Source: Siderastrea radians
Lineage: Eukaryota > Cnidaria > Anthozoa > Scleractinia > Rhizangiidae
Reading direction: 5' to 3'
Assembly: GCA_964017195.1 (NCBI GenBank)
Contig: OZ024887.1
Span: 8,992,660-9,056,659 of the forward strand
DNA: 64,000 nt
The notes below the pieces were generated by a model. It was not told where the DNA came from. It ran no database searches and was given only the letters and a program-made list of their open reading frames with translations. Shown here piece by piece: positions 24,351 to 34,484 of the stretch (position 1 is its first letter; each line of letters begins with the position of its first letter). Made by a program: the position numbers and the translations under genes.

Positions 24351-24855
24351 TTTGCTACACGAGGTCGGACAAAAGCAACAGGCGTTACAGTCGGCCGGGA
24401 GGAAACCGGGAACTTGTGGTCTGGTAGTGAGATTGTCTGAAATCCTAAGCAGAGTTCCCCAGGTAAGCCCTCCTACCAGGCCGACAAACTTATTTCCTTC
24501 CTATTTGAACATATTATTACACCTGTAACAGTTCAGATAGATCAAATATCCAATTATTTTATTTTTATCATGTTATTATATGCGAAAACCTTCGTTCTTC
24601 GAGAGACATTCTGCCGATTGTGATCGTCCTGCACCTTCTCTCCCTAAATTTAGCCCTACCCCCGTCAGTAGTTTGGCGCGTATCCCTATTGGATGATTGA
24701 ATTAAGCGTGAGCCAATCATAATTGTCGAATGAAAGTTGCGCGAGTTGCTCGCGAACCGAACTGAGAAAGAGCGCGAAACGATACAAGTTCTTCGATCGA
24801 AGCAGGCTTCAATTCTATCACCATCGATAGAATTTGCTTTTCTTTCGTCGCAACA
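24351..24855. promoter_or_regulatory. Divergent TARBP1/DUT promoter region
   Basis: 505 bp separate the two start codons, which point away from each other. The stretch holds an ATTGG box (24688-24692) and a CCAAT box (24713-24717), only 20 bp apart in opposite orientations, the usual NF-Y site. No TATA box is evident. The DUT-proximal part is richer in CpG than nearby introns. Shared control of the two housekeeping genes is inference. Confidence 0.6.
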
Positions 24856-26824
24856 ATGGGTCAGTTTTTATCCACAACCCTAACTGCGCTAGGATATTCG
24901 CATCCTTACTGCCAGGAGAAAGTGTTATACTTCAAAAAGCTCAGCGATCAAGCAACTTCGCCGAGCAGAGGATCGGCTTTAGCGGCTGGCTACGATTTGT
25001 ACAGCGCGGAAAATGTTGTCATCCCCAAGCAAGGAAAAGCATTGGTGAAAACTGACATCGCCATTGCACTGCCTGAAGGTTGTTATGGACGAGTCGCTCC
25101 GAGGTAGGCTGAACTATTTACAATTTCTTGCTAAAAAGAAGAAGATTGCTGTCGGAGCACATGTTGCTCTATCGAGCATTGTATATTTTGTACGTCCATC
25201 TTGTACATTTTTCGTTTCCTCCTGTTCGGGGAGATATGTACAGTGATTGCAGATTATTCTTCCTTTAAAGCAAGTTGATTTGCGTGAGCTTTGTACTGGT
25301 GCCGAAAAACTGTGTAGTTGAAAATTTGAGCTTCAAGTGTTGGCGGGAAAAGACAGTCCCCGCATACCTCATTGAACTTAGATCTCTTTCGGTTTCACTA
25401 ACCATTTGCACCCTGCATTTGGTTGGATGTGACCAAACTTTGAACCCAACAGTGAACAAAATGTAGTTTTTCTCTAATATTATATCGTTAAAATTCTCTC
25501 GATGACTGCAAATTATGAAGTTAATGTATTGAGAATTTGTATTTTGACCTGATCCCTTCTCTTCAGCATGGAGGTTTATCGATCATGTACAGTGGAACCT
25601 CGATTTAACGAACCTCTATGTAACGAAGTCCTCGGTATAACGAACGATATTTTTCAGCCCAGTAATAGTGTAATGTATGGAAAAGAACCTCGATATAACG
25701 AACCCTCGATATAAAAAGTTGCTAATAAGCTGAACTTACTGAAACGATCCAGATTTCTCCCAAAGGCCGTGCTAAAGGACTTTTATTTTAAAGTGATACT
25801 ACCCTCTGTAAAATATGGTTTAGTTTTATGGGGATCGTGTTGTAACTCTGACATGCTAGACTCTATAGAAAGACTACATTGTAGGGCGGCAAGAAGCATT
25901 TTCAACTTGCCCAAGGACATGCCGTCAAATGAAGTGCTCAAATATGATCAGTGGTCTACCTTTTCCCTGTATTATAAGCTCGACATCCTTAGGCTATTTT
26001 ATAAGGCAAACAACGACAGCCTGCCCGAGCCTCTGATGAAATCGATACTAGACAACTCCAGTCACGGCTATTCGCTCCGAGGAAAACAACTATCTTCGAT
26101 ACCAAGATTCAACTCGCGATTCATGAAGGATTCACTCAGATACAAGGGATCTGTACTTTGGAACATTGTTGAATACCACAATCAACAGAAGAGTTTTTCA
26201 AGTTTTTTAGAGCTAAGAAAGCATGTTGTAAATAGAGCATATTTTAAAGATTTTAATTTTAACGCCCTGTCGGCTTCAACAACCTGCCACAGACATAGTG
26301 ATTTTATATATAATTAGCTTTTAGTTAGTTTATTTTAATCATCTAGTATAGTAACAGTTCTAGTTAGTAATTAATTAAATAATTAATTTTACTGTAAACA
26401 TAAGAATTGTAAATTTTAGATATTTTAATTGTAATTTTAATCTTAAATTTAAATACACGACCCCACAAGCTTCTAGCTTTTATTATTATCGTGTTAAAAT
26501 AAAGTTTTATCTATCTATCTATCTATAACGAACCAATTTCCCCAGTCCCTTGGCACTTCGCTAAATCGAGGTTCCACTGTATCTAGATCATTAACAGAAA
26601 GAAAAAAAGCTGTAATTTTGCACAAACTGGTGTTTATGATCATATATGCAATTTTGAATGGTAGCTACACATTTACATGTTGTGGTAAATATTAAACTCG
26701 ATTCAGATTTCGTAGGTAAGGACTGCGGCAAAGTGGTGTCCCCCTTTAGGAGAACATTTGGTGACATCATGGAGGGACTATGGTGGCATGCTGGAAGATA
26801 GTACCATATTGAAGTTGTCGATTA

Positions 26825-26877
<53 letters not shown>

Positions 26878-28094
26878 CTGTATCTATGAGCCAAACTTTA
26901 AAATTGAAAGTCAACAAGATTATCACTCATGATGTTTTTTTCCACAGTGCCCTTGTTTTGGGTGATAGAATGCTTTACCACCATATTTTACTGAGTGTGC
27001 ATAAATTGTAGTTTACTAGATGTGGTAGCTAAAGTTTTAAGTTTTACAGACATGAGGGGACAACTCTTAGGGATTAATTGTAATATAATACTATTCATTG
27101 ATTACCTTTCTAGATCTAGTCTTTCATGGAAACACCACATTGATGTTGGTGCAGGTGTTGTAGACCGTGATTACCGAGGAAATGTTGGTGTGGTACTTTT
27201 CAATTTGTCGAAAACTGATTATGAAGTACAGCATGGTGATCGCATTGCTCAACTTATCATTGAGAGAATAAGCACTCCACCTCTTGTGGAAGTTGAGGTA
27301 AGGACTTCTTTTAGCCACATTGTTTAGTGTTCACCATTTTTGAAATTTTTGTATTGCATTGCCTTTGTCAGTTTATAGGTAGTCTTTTCAACCTTAACTG
27401 AAAAAAGGGCTCGAAATAGACTATTTAGAGCTAGAGCTCATGCTCTTCTTTTATTCTACCTTATTAATCCCCCTCCCCCACTTCACACCAATCAGCAAAA
27501 GCCAAGGGGTGAACCTGGGACAATTATTAATCTTGTATTTTACAAATGAAATCTGACTTATTCAAGAACTTGCTATTGGAGGGGTATGGCAATTTTAGCC
27601 AAAAATCTGGAAAATGCCTTAGATTTGCCCAGTTTTTGTGCCTGAGGCAACGTAGCTTAGAACTTTGCCACAGCCATTGTCTTGGACAGGCTGTTACCAT
27701 AGATGACAACACCCTGTGTAATTTAGCCTTCAGGCCACGGAAAAAAAATAAAACAGGAGACCACAAAATCTGCAGTGCTTGTAAAAAACCTGCCAAGTTT
27801 GAAGTGGTTTTGTTTTTGTTTTGTTTTGTTTTTTATTGTTAAGCTTTGGTTAAAATCTTTGCTTTCCCCCATCTTGAACTAAATCCCAAATGACACATGT
27901 AGCTTAAATGCTGTTGGTAAATTTCTTGCCAAGATTATTGTCAAGATCCATATCAATATGATTTATGTTCTCTGTATTATTTATATGTGATTTTTGTTCA
28001 AAAATGTGTAATTATTGAAAACTTTTTATTGATTTTTTAGGAGCTTGACGATACAGCTCGTGGGTCAGCAGGCTATGGATCTACTGGAAAATAG
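24856..28094 (+). CDS. DUT: dUTPase (dUTP pyrophosphatase), complete in three exons
   Basis: Exons 24856-25103, 27114-27297 and 28041-28094 join in phase to give 161 aa, close to the 164 aa nuclear form of the human enzyme. It hydrolyses dUTP to dUMP and pyrophosphate, supplying thymidylate synthesis and keeping uracil out of DNA; the family works as a homotrimer. All five motifs are visible: [27 protein letters not shown] across the first junction; [22 protein letters not shown] with the catalytic Asp; [25 protein letters not shown]. Motifs II and V differ slightly from the usual RSGLA and RGxGGFGSTG. No mitochondrial targeting peptide is clear; the N-terminus is short and starts [14 protein letters not shown]. 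It is divergent from TARBP1. Intron 1 carries a pogo-like element with a nested LINE and a TTGA microsatellite. Confidence 0.93.
25590..26579. mobile_element. Tc1/mariner (pogo)-like MITE split by a LINE
   Basis: The ends are CAGTGGAACCTCGATTTAAC and TAAATCGAGGTTCCACTG, flanked by TA on both sides (25588-25589 and 26580-26581). Repeats of ATAACGAAC occur inside. The element would be under 200 bp without the LINE fragment at about 25715-26525. It is related to 36890-37276. Confidence 0.8.
25715..26525 (+). pseudogene. 5'-truncated LINE fragment with (TCTA)n tail in DUT intron 1
   Basis: An open frame from about 25717 to 26317 encodes only the C-terminal tail of a non-LTR reverse transcriptase. 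It includes [29 protein letters not shown] and [19 protein letters not shown], and ends DFIYN-stop. A 3' region and TCTA repeats follow. It lacks the reverse transcriptase core and endonuclease. The frame is intact over about 190 codons, so the insertion may be fairly young. Confidence 0.75.
26822..26877. repeat. (TTGA)n microsatellite in DUT intron 1
   Basis: About thirteen tandem ATTG/TTGA units, nearly perfect. Confidence 0.95.
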
Positions 28095-28564
28095 AAAAGA
28101 ACATTGTTTGTGAAGTCAGTGGTAGTTATTTTAATACATAAGTTGGCCAAGAACTACCAGCAACCATCTTAAAAACTCAAAATTTGTTTCTGGCTGCATT
28201 AATGCATATTCAACAGTTACCTTAGCTTTATCATGAGTTCAAAAGAAACACAGCTTCTAAACCACAACTAAAACTTTGCCTCTACAAAGATTTGTTTCTG
28301 AGGATTTTTTGTCAGAAGTAAGGATTTCCTGTGTTCACAGTCCTCAGGCATGTGATGTTTGTCTGCTCTCTCTGCCTCATCAGGGTGTAACATGAGAATC
28401 AAACTAATAGGTGAGCTTTTAAATAGGAGAGAATTTGTGAACCAATTTTGCTGTAATTATGAGGTCTTATAATGTACAACAGTGTACATTTCATTAAATA
28501 CATTGTCCATTTCAATGTAATAATTCAAGTATTTTTGCTATTAATAATCTTCTAAAACATTTGT

Positions 28565-28570
28565 AATAAA
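28565..28570 (+). terminator. Candidate polyadenylation signal of DUT
   Basis: AATAAA about 470 bases after the DUT stop codon, in AT-rich DNA. Plausible, not proven. Confidence 0.35.
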
Positions 28571-29463
28571 TTTGCATTCTTGTTGTTGTGAGATTTGCTT
28601 TTGTTGTGATTGAAGGGTGAGGAGGCTGTCAACTGAGGTAAAAAGGCCAGTTAAAAAAAAAGAACTTCATCAGTCCCAGTGGAAAGGGTACTTGGCTGTA
28701 AATTAATACACCAAAAAAAAAAACAAACAAACAAACAAAACAGATGGAACAAAACTAAATGCCAAAAAATGCATTTGGGCCAATCCACGCCTTCATCTGC
28801 ATACAATAGACAGTCCTTGTCTAAACCCAAATAAATACCGGCGAGAATTTTATTACCAAAATATACCCAAAAGTGGAGGGCTCTTGACTAAAGAGTCATG
28901 AATTTCAAACCTAAAACAGGGGTGCTAAAAATCCTTTGATCCTTCTTATCACTTGTAATCACAAACACCTGCCCAACATAAGGATCAGCCACTTTCTTTG
29001 CAATGTTTGCCACCATCTTACTCCAAATGTTGGGTTGTTTTTCGTTATCATTTCATCATCAAAAATTGGCCGGGGGTGCCACACTGAAGTTTGGGGGGGA
29101 GGTGGGGGCATTGCTGCCCAGGCTGTCAAACCCTGCCCCTGTTCATAGCAAAAATTTTGCACTTGGTTTAACTTGGCAATAACTCGTGACAATGATCTAC
29201 TGTCATCAATGTCAGATGCAAGGTTGGACTATTCAAGGAAAATTGGAAAAATACTCCCTAGACTCTTTCATGAAAAATGATGTACACTGTTTATCATAAT
29301 TAATACAATAAAGTTTCCAAGCATTGGTATTTAAGCAAGAATAGTTTACATAGTTATAATATAGTTATTATTTATGAGCATTTTAGTTTCTTTTTAATAT
29401 TAGGTCAATTAGGAACACAGCTAATTTGAAAACCAATTAATTTATCAGTGTGTATAAATAAAG

Positions 29464-29497
<34 letters not shown>

Positions 29498-29717
29498 GGC
29501 CTCTATGACAATCTAGTTTCTTTGAGACGGATATTTACTGCATGCATTCTGGGACCATTGGTCATTTGCGACCAAAAATGTAGGCTTCGGACACAGATTC
29601 TAAGAGGATTTATCAAAAAATTTGAACAAACGAAATGTATCCCAAGGACATGACTTTAAGAACAATCATAAGAACAGTCACTGCATTGCAGGGGTTTAAG
29701 AACAATCATAATAACAT

Positions 29718-30165
29718 TCATTGCAGGGGAATGATAAATGTCATCCTTCTCTGGTTACGCTTAGTATAGTAGTCAATAATTGCATCATAATCCGGAGCTA
29801 TGTCCTTGTGAATAATGAGCAGCAACAGTGTGTTGAGGCGGTCTTCTCTCATGGTGCTTCTAAAATCACTCTTTACAAAGCGCACTGATGAGTTATTTTT
29901 ACGTTCCACAGTTGCACCTGTGACAGTGGCGACGCCTGTAAAATCTTTAAATTTGTCGGTTTGAAGCTTTTTTATAAGGGCGGTTGATTCGAACAACTTT
30001 CGATAAATTTTGTTATTGATAATATTTATTAAAGAAAATATATCTAAAGTAACGAAGCACGAAGTAACATCCAAAAGACGTTGTTTACAAAAGAAAAAAT
30101 TCGCAGACAAAAGGGGGGGGGGGCAGGGCAGCGGCCCCCTCGGCCCACCCCTAAATCCGTCCCTG
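29718..30165 (-). pseudogene. hAT transposon remnant: C-terminal dimerisation segment and one terminal repeat
   Basis: The minus-strand frame ends with VRFVKSDFRSTMREDRLNTL, IIHKDIAPDYDAIIDYY and RNQRRM. This matches the C-terminal dimerisation region of hAT-family transposases and related domesticated proteins. At the other end, minus strand from 30165, lies CAGGGACGGATTTAGGGG, a hAT-type terminal repeat, and its translation forms the start of the same frame. The catalytic middle is missing, so this is an internal-deletion copy. The opposite terminal repeat was not found. Confidence 0.6.
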
Positions 30166-31516
30166 TTGAATGCAATAGTTTCACGCGTATGCTGCAAATA
30201 AATCCATCTGATGAGAACGTTCTTGTGCTTATGTTTATACTAAGAAAAGCGCTGAAAGCTCCAAATTTTAGATGTCACGAAAATGAGTGAAGGATTCGAA
30301 TTTTCTGGTCACTGCTATCTACATCTGTTCTTCTGTGACGTAGGGCTACCTGGACCGGGACTTACATTTTACGCCCACTTCAAGATGGCGGCCGACTTCT
30401 TCTTCTGTTATTACAAAAAACAATTCACAAATTTAGTGGATTAGAACCCATTGTAAGCTAGCATCTCTAAATTTACACTAATCACCAGCTATTCGGCGTA
30501 AACGTGACTTGCCAAACAATAGAGCAGAACTCAGTTTTAAATCAGTACATGTTTATTTGGCTTGAAAGGGGAAACAGTTATTTAAGGTGGTGAAAAACGC
30601 AGGTGTCTGCCGTCTTGAAGTGGGCATAAAAAGAAAATTAGCTGGAGAGAAAAAAACATCTGCGTATGCGTGTGCACATTCAAGTACGTCCGAAGCCAAT
30701 ATAAGAGTAGGGGAGGAATCAAACCTGTTTCAGTTTTGAAACTAAGCAGCAAACTCACCAAGCACGATTTTCCTCCACACACAAAAAAAAGTAAATAAAT
30801 CCTCACGTTTACACCTAAGAAACGTTTTGAAATTTAGTGTGCAAGTGATTCCTTTGCTGGTTCTAGTTGGGTCTTTTCAGGTGTTTCTAAACAGTAAGAG
30901 AAACGTTTTATATAGTCTTGTAGCCGAAACAAATTAAACCATATTTGAAATTTTCCGTGTTTGCCTTAAAAGAATGCTACACGGTCTCATGACAATTTTA
31001 ACAATGTTTTGACTGTTTTGCCTTGTTGAACGATAACTTACTCCATCATAAACTACTGAGTCAATGTGTTATTTCCCAGCTTTTCCCCGTCGAAAATGTT
31101 GAACGTAATTCATCAGAACATAGTCGAGGGACTGGTTATGAAACTCGGCAGGGTTCAAAGGCGATAACAAAGGAGGTACAATTTATGTTGAACACACTAC
31201 AACCGTGCACAATTTTTTGTTTTTTGGATCACGGCTGAATAATTTAGGGCAATATTTCTATTGGTCTGTTGTTTGGACAAAGTTCAAAAGCAATTGTGGT
31301 TGTGCGCGGTCAAGGCCGAAAATGGTGAAAAAACCTCGAACAAAGAAATTTACCATGTTTCATAACCATTGGGCCTTATTAACTATGATCAGAACAATTT
31401 GGCTCTTATCTTTTCATCAGCGTTTATTAAGATGTCAAAATGCGTTTTTTGTTATTAGCACTGTTTAAAACTTGTCGAACATCTGCACTTGAACATCAAA
31501 CGTCAAGCCCTCTGTC

Positions 31517-31719
31517 ATTGGCTAGAGAGAGAAAAAAAAAGCAGGCTTAGCTTTCAGCCAATCACCGCTCGTTTACCAAATGTCCGATTTTTACTGCAAA
31601 ATGCCCAGCTATCCAATAAGAACTCAAGCAACTATATAAACGTTGATTACAGTTTCCAGGTGTTGCTCATTCCCAACGATCGCTGGTCTATACTCCAGAC
31701 AGAAGTGCTAGTCAATTAG
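31517..31719 (+). promoter_or_regulatory. Orphan TATA/CCAAT promoter with possible untranslated exon
   Basis: ATTGG at 31517-31521, CCAAT at 31558-31562 and CCAAT at 31613-31617 precede CTATATAAA at 31632-31640. About 80 bases later the sequence TTAG|GTAAGAAG (donor at 31720) would end a short noncoding exon starting near 31665. The layout is that of a strong core promoter. The gene it serves is unknown; it could be an upstream SMAD4 leader or a separate transcript. Confidence 0.4.
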
Positions 31720-34484
31720 GTAAGAAGTTACTTCACAAATTCAATTATGTTTCTCTAGTGGACTTGAGTACTCGTGGACGGGGGCTTAACTAACTCGTGG
31801 GACTTCAGTGCCCGGTTGTTCGAAAGCCGGTTAACGCTAACTCAGGATTTAAAGTTAACTAAGGTTTCTGTTTCTCTTGTTGAAAAGAGTTAATTTTACG
31901 CGGCCGTTGGAAAGCAACCAAAGTCAAAACGTAGGGCAAAGAGGATTTACAAGAATCCTCATCGCTTGGCTATAAGACTGAATTGAACAACCGGGCCCTG
32001 TAGACTTGACGCCCGGGAGTTCGAGCTTCGAGGAAGCTACGGATGTGCCTAAAAACGTACATTCACGTTCCTTTGATACACCGACTGCAGCCTTATTCTG
32101 TCTATCCAGGGGCTAAATTCGTATGAATAGCGTTCCAGTTTAGGTAGAGGAAAGAAAACTAATTCTTCGTTTACTTTGGCTTTGAATTTGGTCGTGTTCG
32201 TTTTGTTTCTAGAGGACGGCAAGGAAATGTATCGTTGTCGAAATGTATACCGCACGAACAGAGTAACTGCATATTTTAGGCTTTAAACCTTTCTCGTGAC
32301 TTAGTCAAGTCGCCGTCGTGGTTCCTTAACTTCCCTATCATGAACAGCTAACTTGTCATCTTTATCCCCCTGTTGGTTGAGATTTTTATAAAATCAATAA
32401 CAGTTATTCATTCGCATTGGTTGAAGGTTAAAGGTGCGATTGCCGTCGGGTACTCAGACTTTTTTCTTCGTCCCAGAGCTCGTGACATGTTGAGATTTGT
32501 TTCATTGCATCATCCTCTAATGAAGTAAAAATTAACTTAAAAAAAAACATTGTGAAAACGTCTCGTTTTTAAGAGATTATTGGCGAGTTTTGCATAATTT
32601 TGAGTTGTTTAATGTTCAGGTAAAACACAGTACATCACAAAATTGTATTTTATTTTGCTTTGGATATATTTTGTTTTGAGGTATAAAAGGGCAAATAAGC
32701 ACCTTCCAGGTTCTCATGCAGGATGCTGAACTATTTTAGAAACACGATTTCCCTTTGTTACCTTTTCACGTTTTTTCAGCTGCTTTTAACCACCACGCAT
32801 TGCCCTTGAGGTTTCTAGACAATGGAAGGAACTGTGAAATGCGACATGCCTTACTACAATTTGCAAAATCCAATTCTTCTCTACTTCTTCAACTCCTGCA
32901 CTACTTAACCGACTACAAGAGTTTGTATATCTGGCCTCAGTGAACTTTTTTTAAGACATAACAATAGCTGACTGATAATCAATTAATATAATCGAGTCGC
33001 GGGGACCAAACTTTCAAGCACGGTCCTTCTGACCTGTCTCGCGATCTCAAAGGCCTTAAATTCCACTGGCTGGGACTTGTCCCCTCATTCTGTACTTGTC
33101 CCTTCGTGTGTGACAAGTTATACAACCAAACAAAAAAACAAAGACCAAATTGAGCTGTCTTTGCAACAGGTTCCCTGGTGAGTACGCTTTAGGGACTTAA
33201 CCCCATGAGACAGTTTTTTTTCAGAACAAGTCCCTGTAACCAGGTCTTCTTATAAAGCACTACCGTCGTGTGCTCCGACCTTGACCCCTCTAGGCGTTTT
33301 TTTCAACTTTTCCAAATCTTAGCCGATTTTTATTGTTTTTCTCGCATAGTAAAGACTCGCATAACACGAGTGCCAAGGGCAGAATTAATGTCAGGAGAAC
33401 TAAATATAACTTTCTTGACTTTTAATACTTATGCATGCGTACTCTGTATTGTGCGTGCTATTGTCAGCAATTTTCCGGTGTGGGTCGAAATGCTTGTCAA
33501 CCTCTCCGCCCCTTGCAGCTGCGCTGGAACTTTCCACACTTCCCATGAACCAACCAAATAGCAAGCTGCATCCGCTCAGCCCGAGATAGCGGGGTTATAG
33601 TACAATTCACAGGTTACGATTCTTAAATGTATGCACCGGCCCAAGGGCCCACACTTCCTTCAAGCCTTCACTAAAATCTTTTTGTAGACATCGTATTTTT
33701 TTTATTTCTACCAGTATTTCTTTGTTTGGGTTTCGGAGGCAAACTAACGTGTCATTTAGAACGCGAAATCGTATTTATCAGGTAGCTTTTTCGGAAAGAA
33801 ACATCTGCTCGGAAATAAAATAAGATGCTGTTCCCCAAGTTTTACTAAAAAGGGTAACTTTGAAGGGAAAAAGAGGAATCTCAATCAGCTAAAACGCCCT
33901 GATACAATCTGAGAAAACAGAAAATGATATCTTTAGTATTTTGCTTAATCTTTGGGAAAAGAATTCACTGACGTTTCTGTCGGGACTTGGACTTAACACA
34001 AAAAAAATATCGAACACTGATCATCACATGTGCCCATTCTGAGGAGAGATGAAAGCTTTCACAGATTTAATTGGAAGTCCGCACTTGGGGCGGGGAAGTT
34101 CCATGCAGCATTGGCTGTGTTTATTGACCAACCTCTGCCCCCCCCCCCCCCTCCCGCCCCGACCATAAAAAAACCTTCAAGAAATTGTTGCTGACCCCAA
34201 GTATCGCGAACCCCGTTCCCATCCAAGATGGCGGCGACTGGAGCATGGGAACGAGGTTGGCTACCGCCTTCACCGCTGTTCATACCGTGACGTTGCACGG
34301 GCTCAGTTGTACGTTTTATGTGAATGTGATTTGAAACTCTTTCCTGGTGGCAACATAGATGTGTAACTTGCCGTTGTTATCGTCTGAAATCCAAAACAGG
34401 ATACACTCAGCAAACAGTGGCCACGACAACATATACCCGTCCCTGATTGCTACGCCCAACTCCATCGCGGAGAGGCTATCCAAC
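31720..34484. other. Region upstream of the SMAD4 coding start
   Basis: Holds a MITE at 31806-32000, a TIR-like ACTTGTCCC / GGGACAAGT area near 33070-33250, and a C-rich run near 34139-34156. No exon is recognised. The SMAD4 5' untranslated region and promoter must lie here or further upstream. A candidate splice acceptor CCAAAACAG occurs near 34400. Confidence 0.4.
31806..32000. mobile_element. MITE with GCCCGGTTGTTC ends
   Basis: The left end CAGTGCCCGGTTGTTC and right end GAACAACCGGGCCCTG form terminal inverted repeats over 195 bp. The ends are related to the MITEs at 42558-42708 and 43528-43662, but the interior differs. Target duplication not clear. Confidence 0.65.

Larger units (their letters stand above)
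28095..31516. other. DUT 3' region and intergenic DNA
   Basis: Contains a candidate DUT polyadenylation signal (AATAAA near 28565), a LINE-type tail ending in TTA repeats at about 29455-29497, and the hAT remnant at 29718-30165. No coding exon is recognised. Open frames of 60-80 aa occur in several frames but look random or repeat-derived. Confidence 0.45.

Noticed and set aside
24834..25246. Other plus-strand frames around DUT exon 1
   Set aside because: Out of frame with the five dUTPase motifs; they run into intron sequence.
30105..30145. G-rich and C-rich runs as a possible G-quadruplex promoter element
   Set aside because: They belong to the subterminal part of the hAT terminal repeat and no gene starts there.
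34359..34484. N-terminal extension of SMAD4 from an upstream ATG
   Set aside because: In frame, but the 42 extra residues do not resemble SMAD4 N-termini, and the ATG at 34485 starts directly before the conserved region. Kept only as an alternative start.
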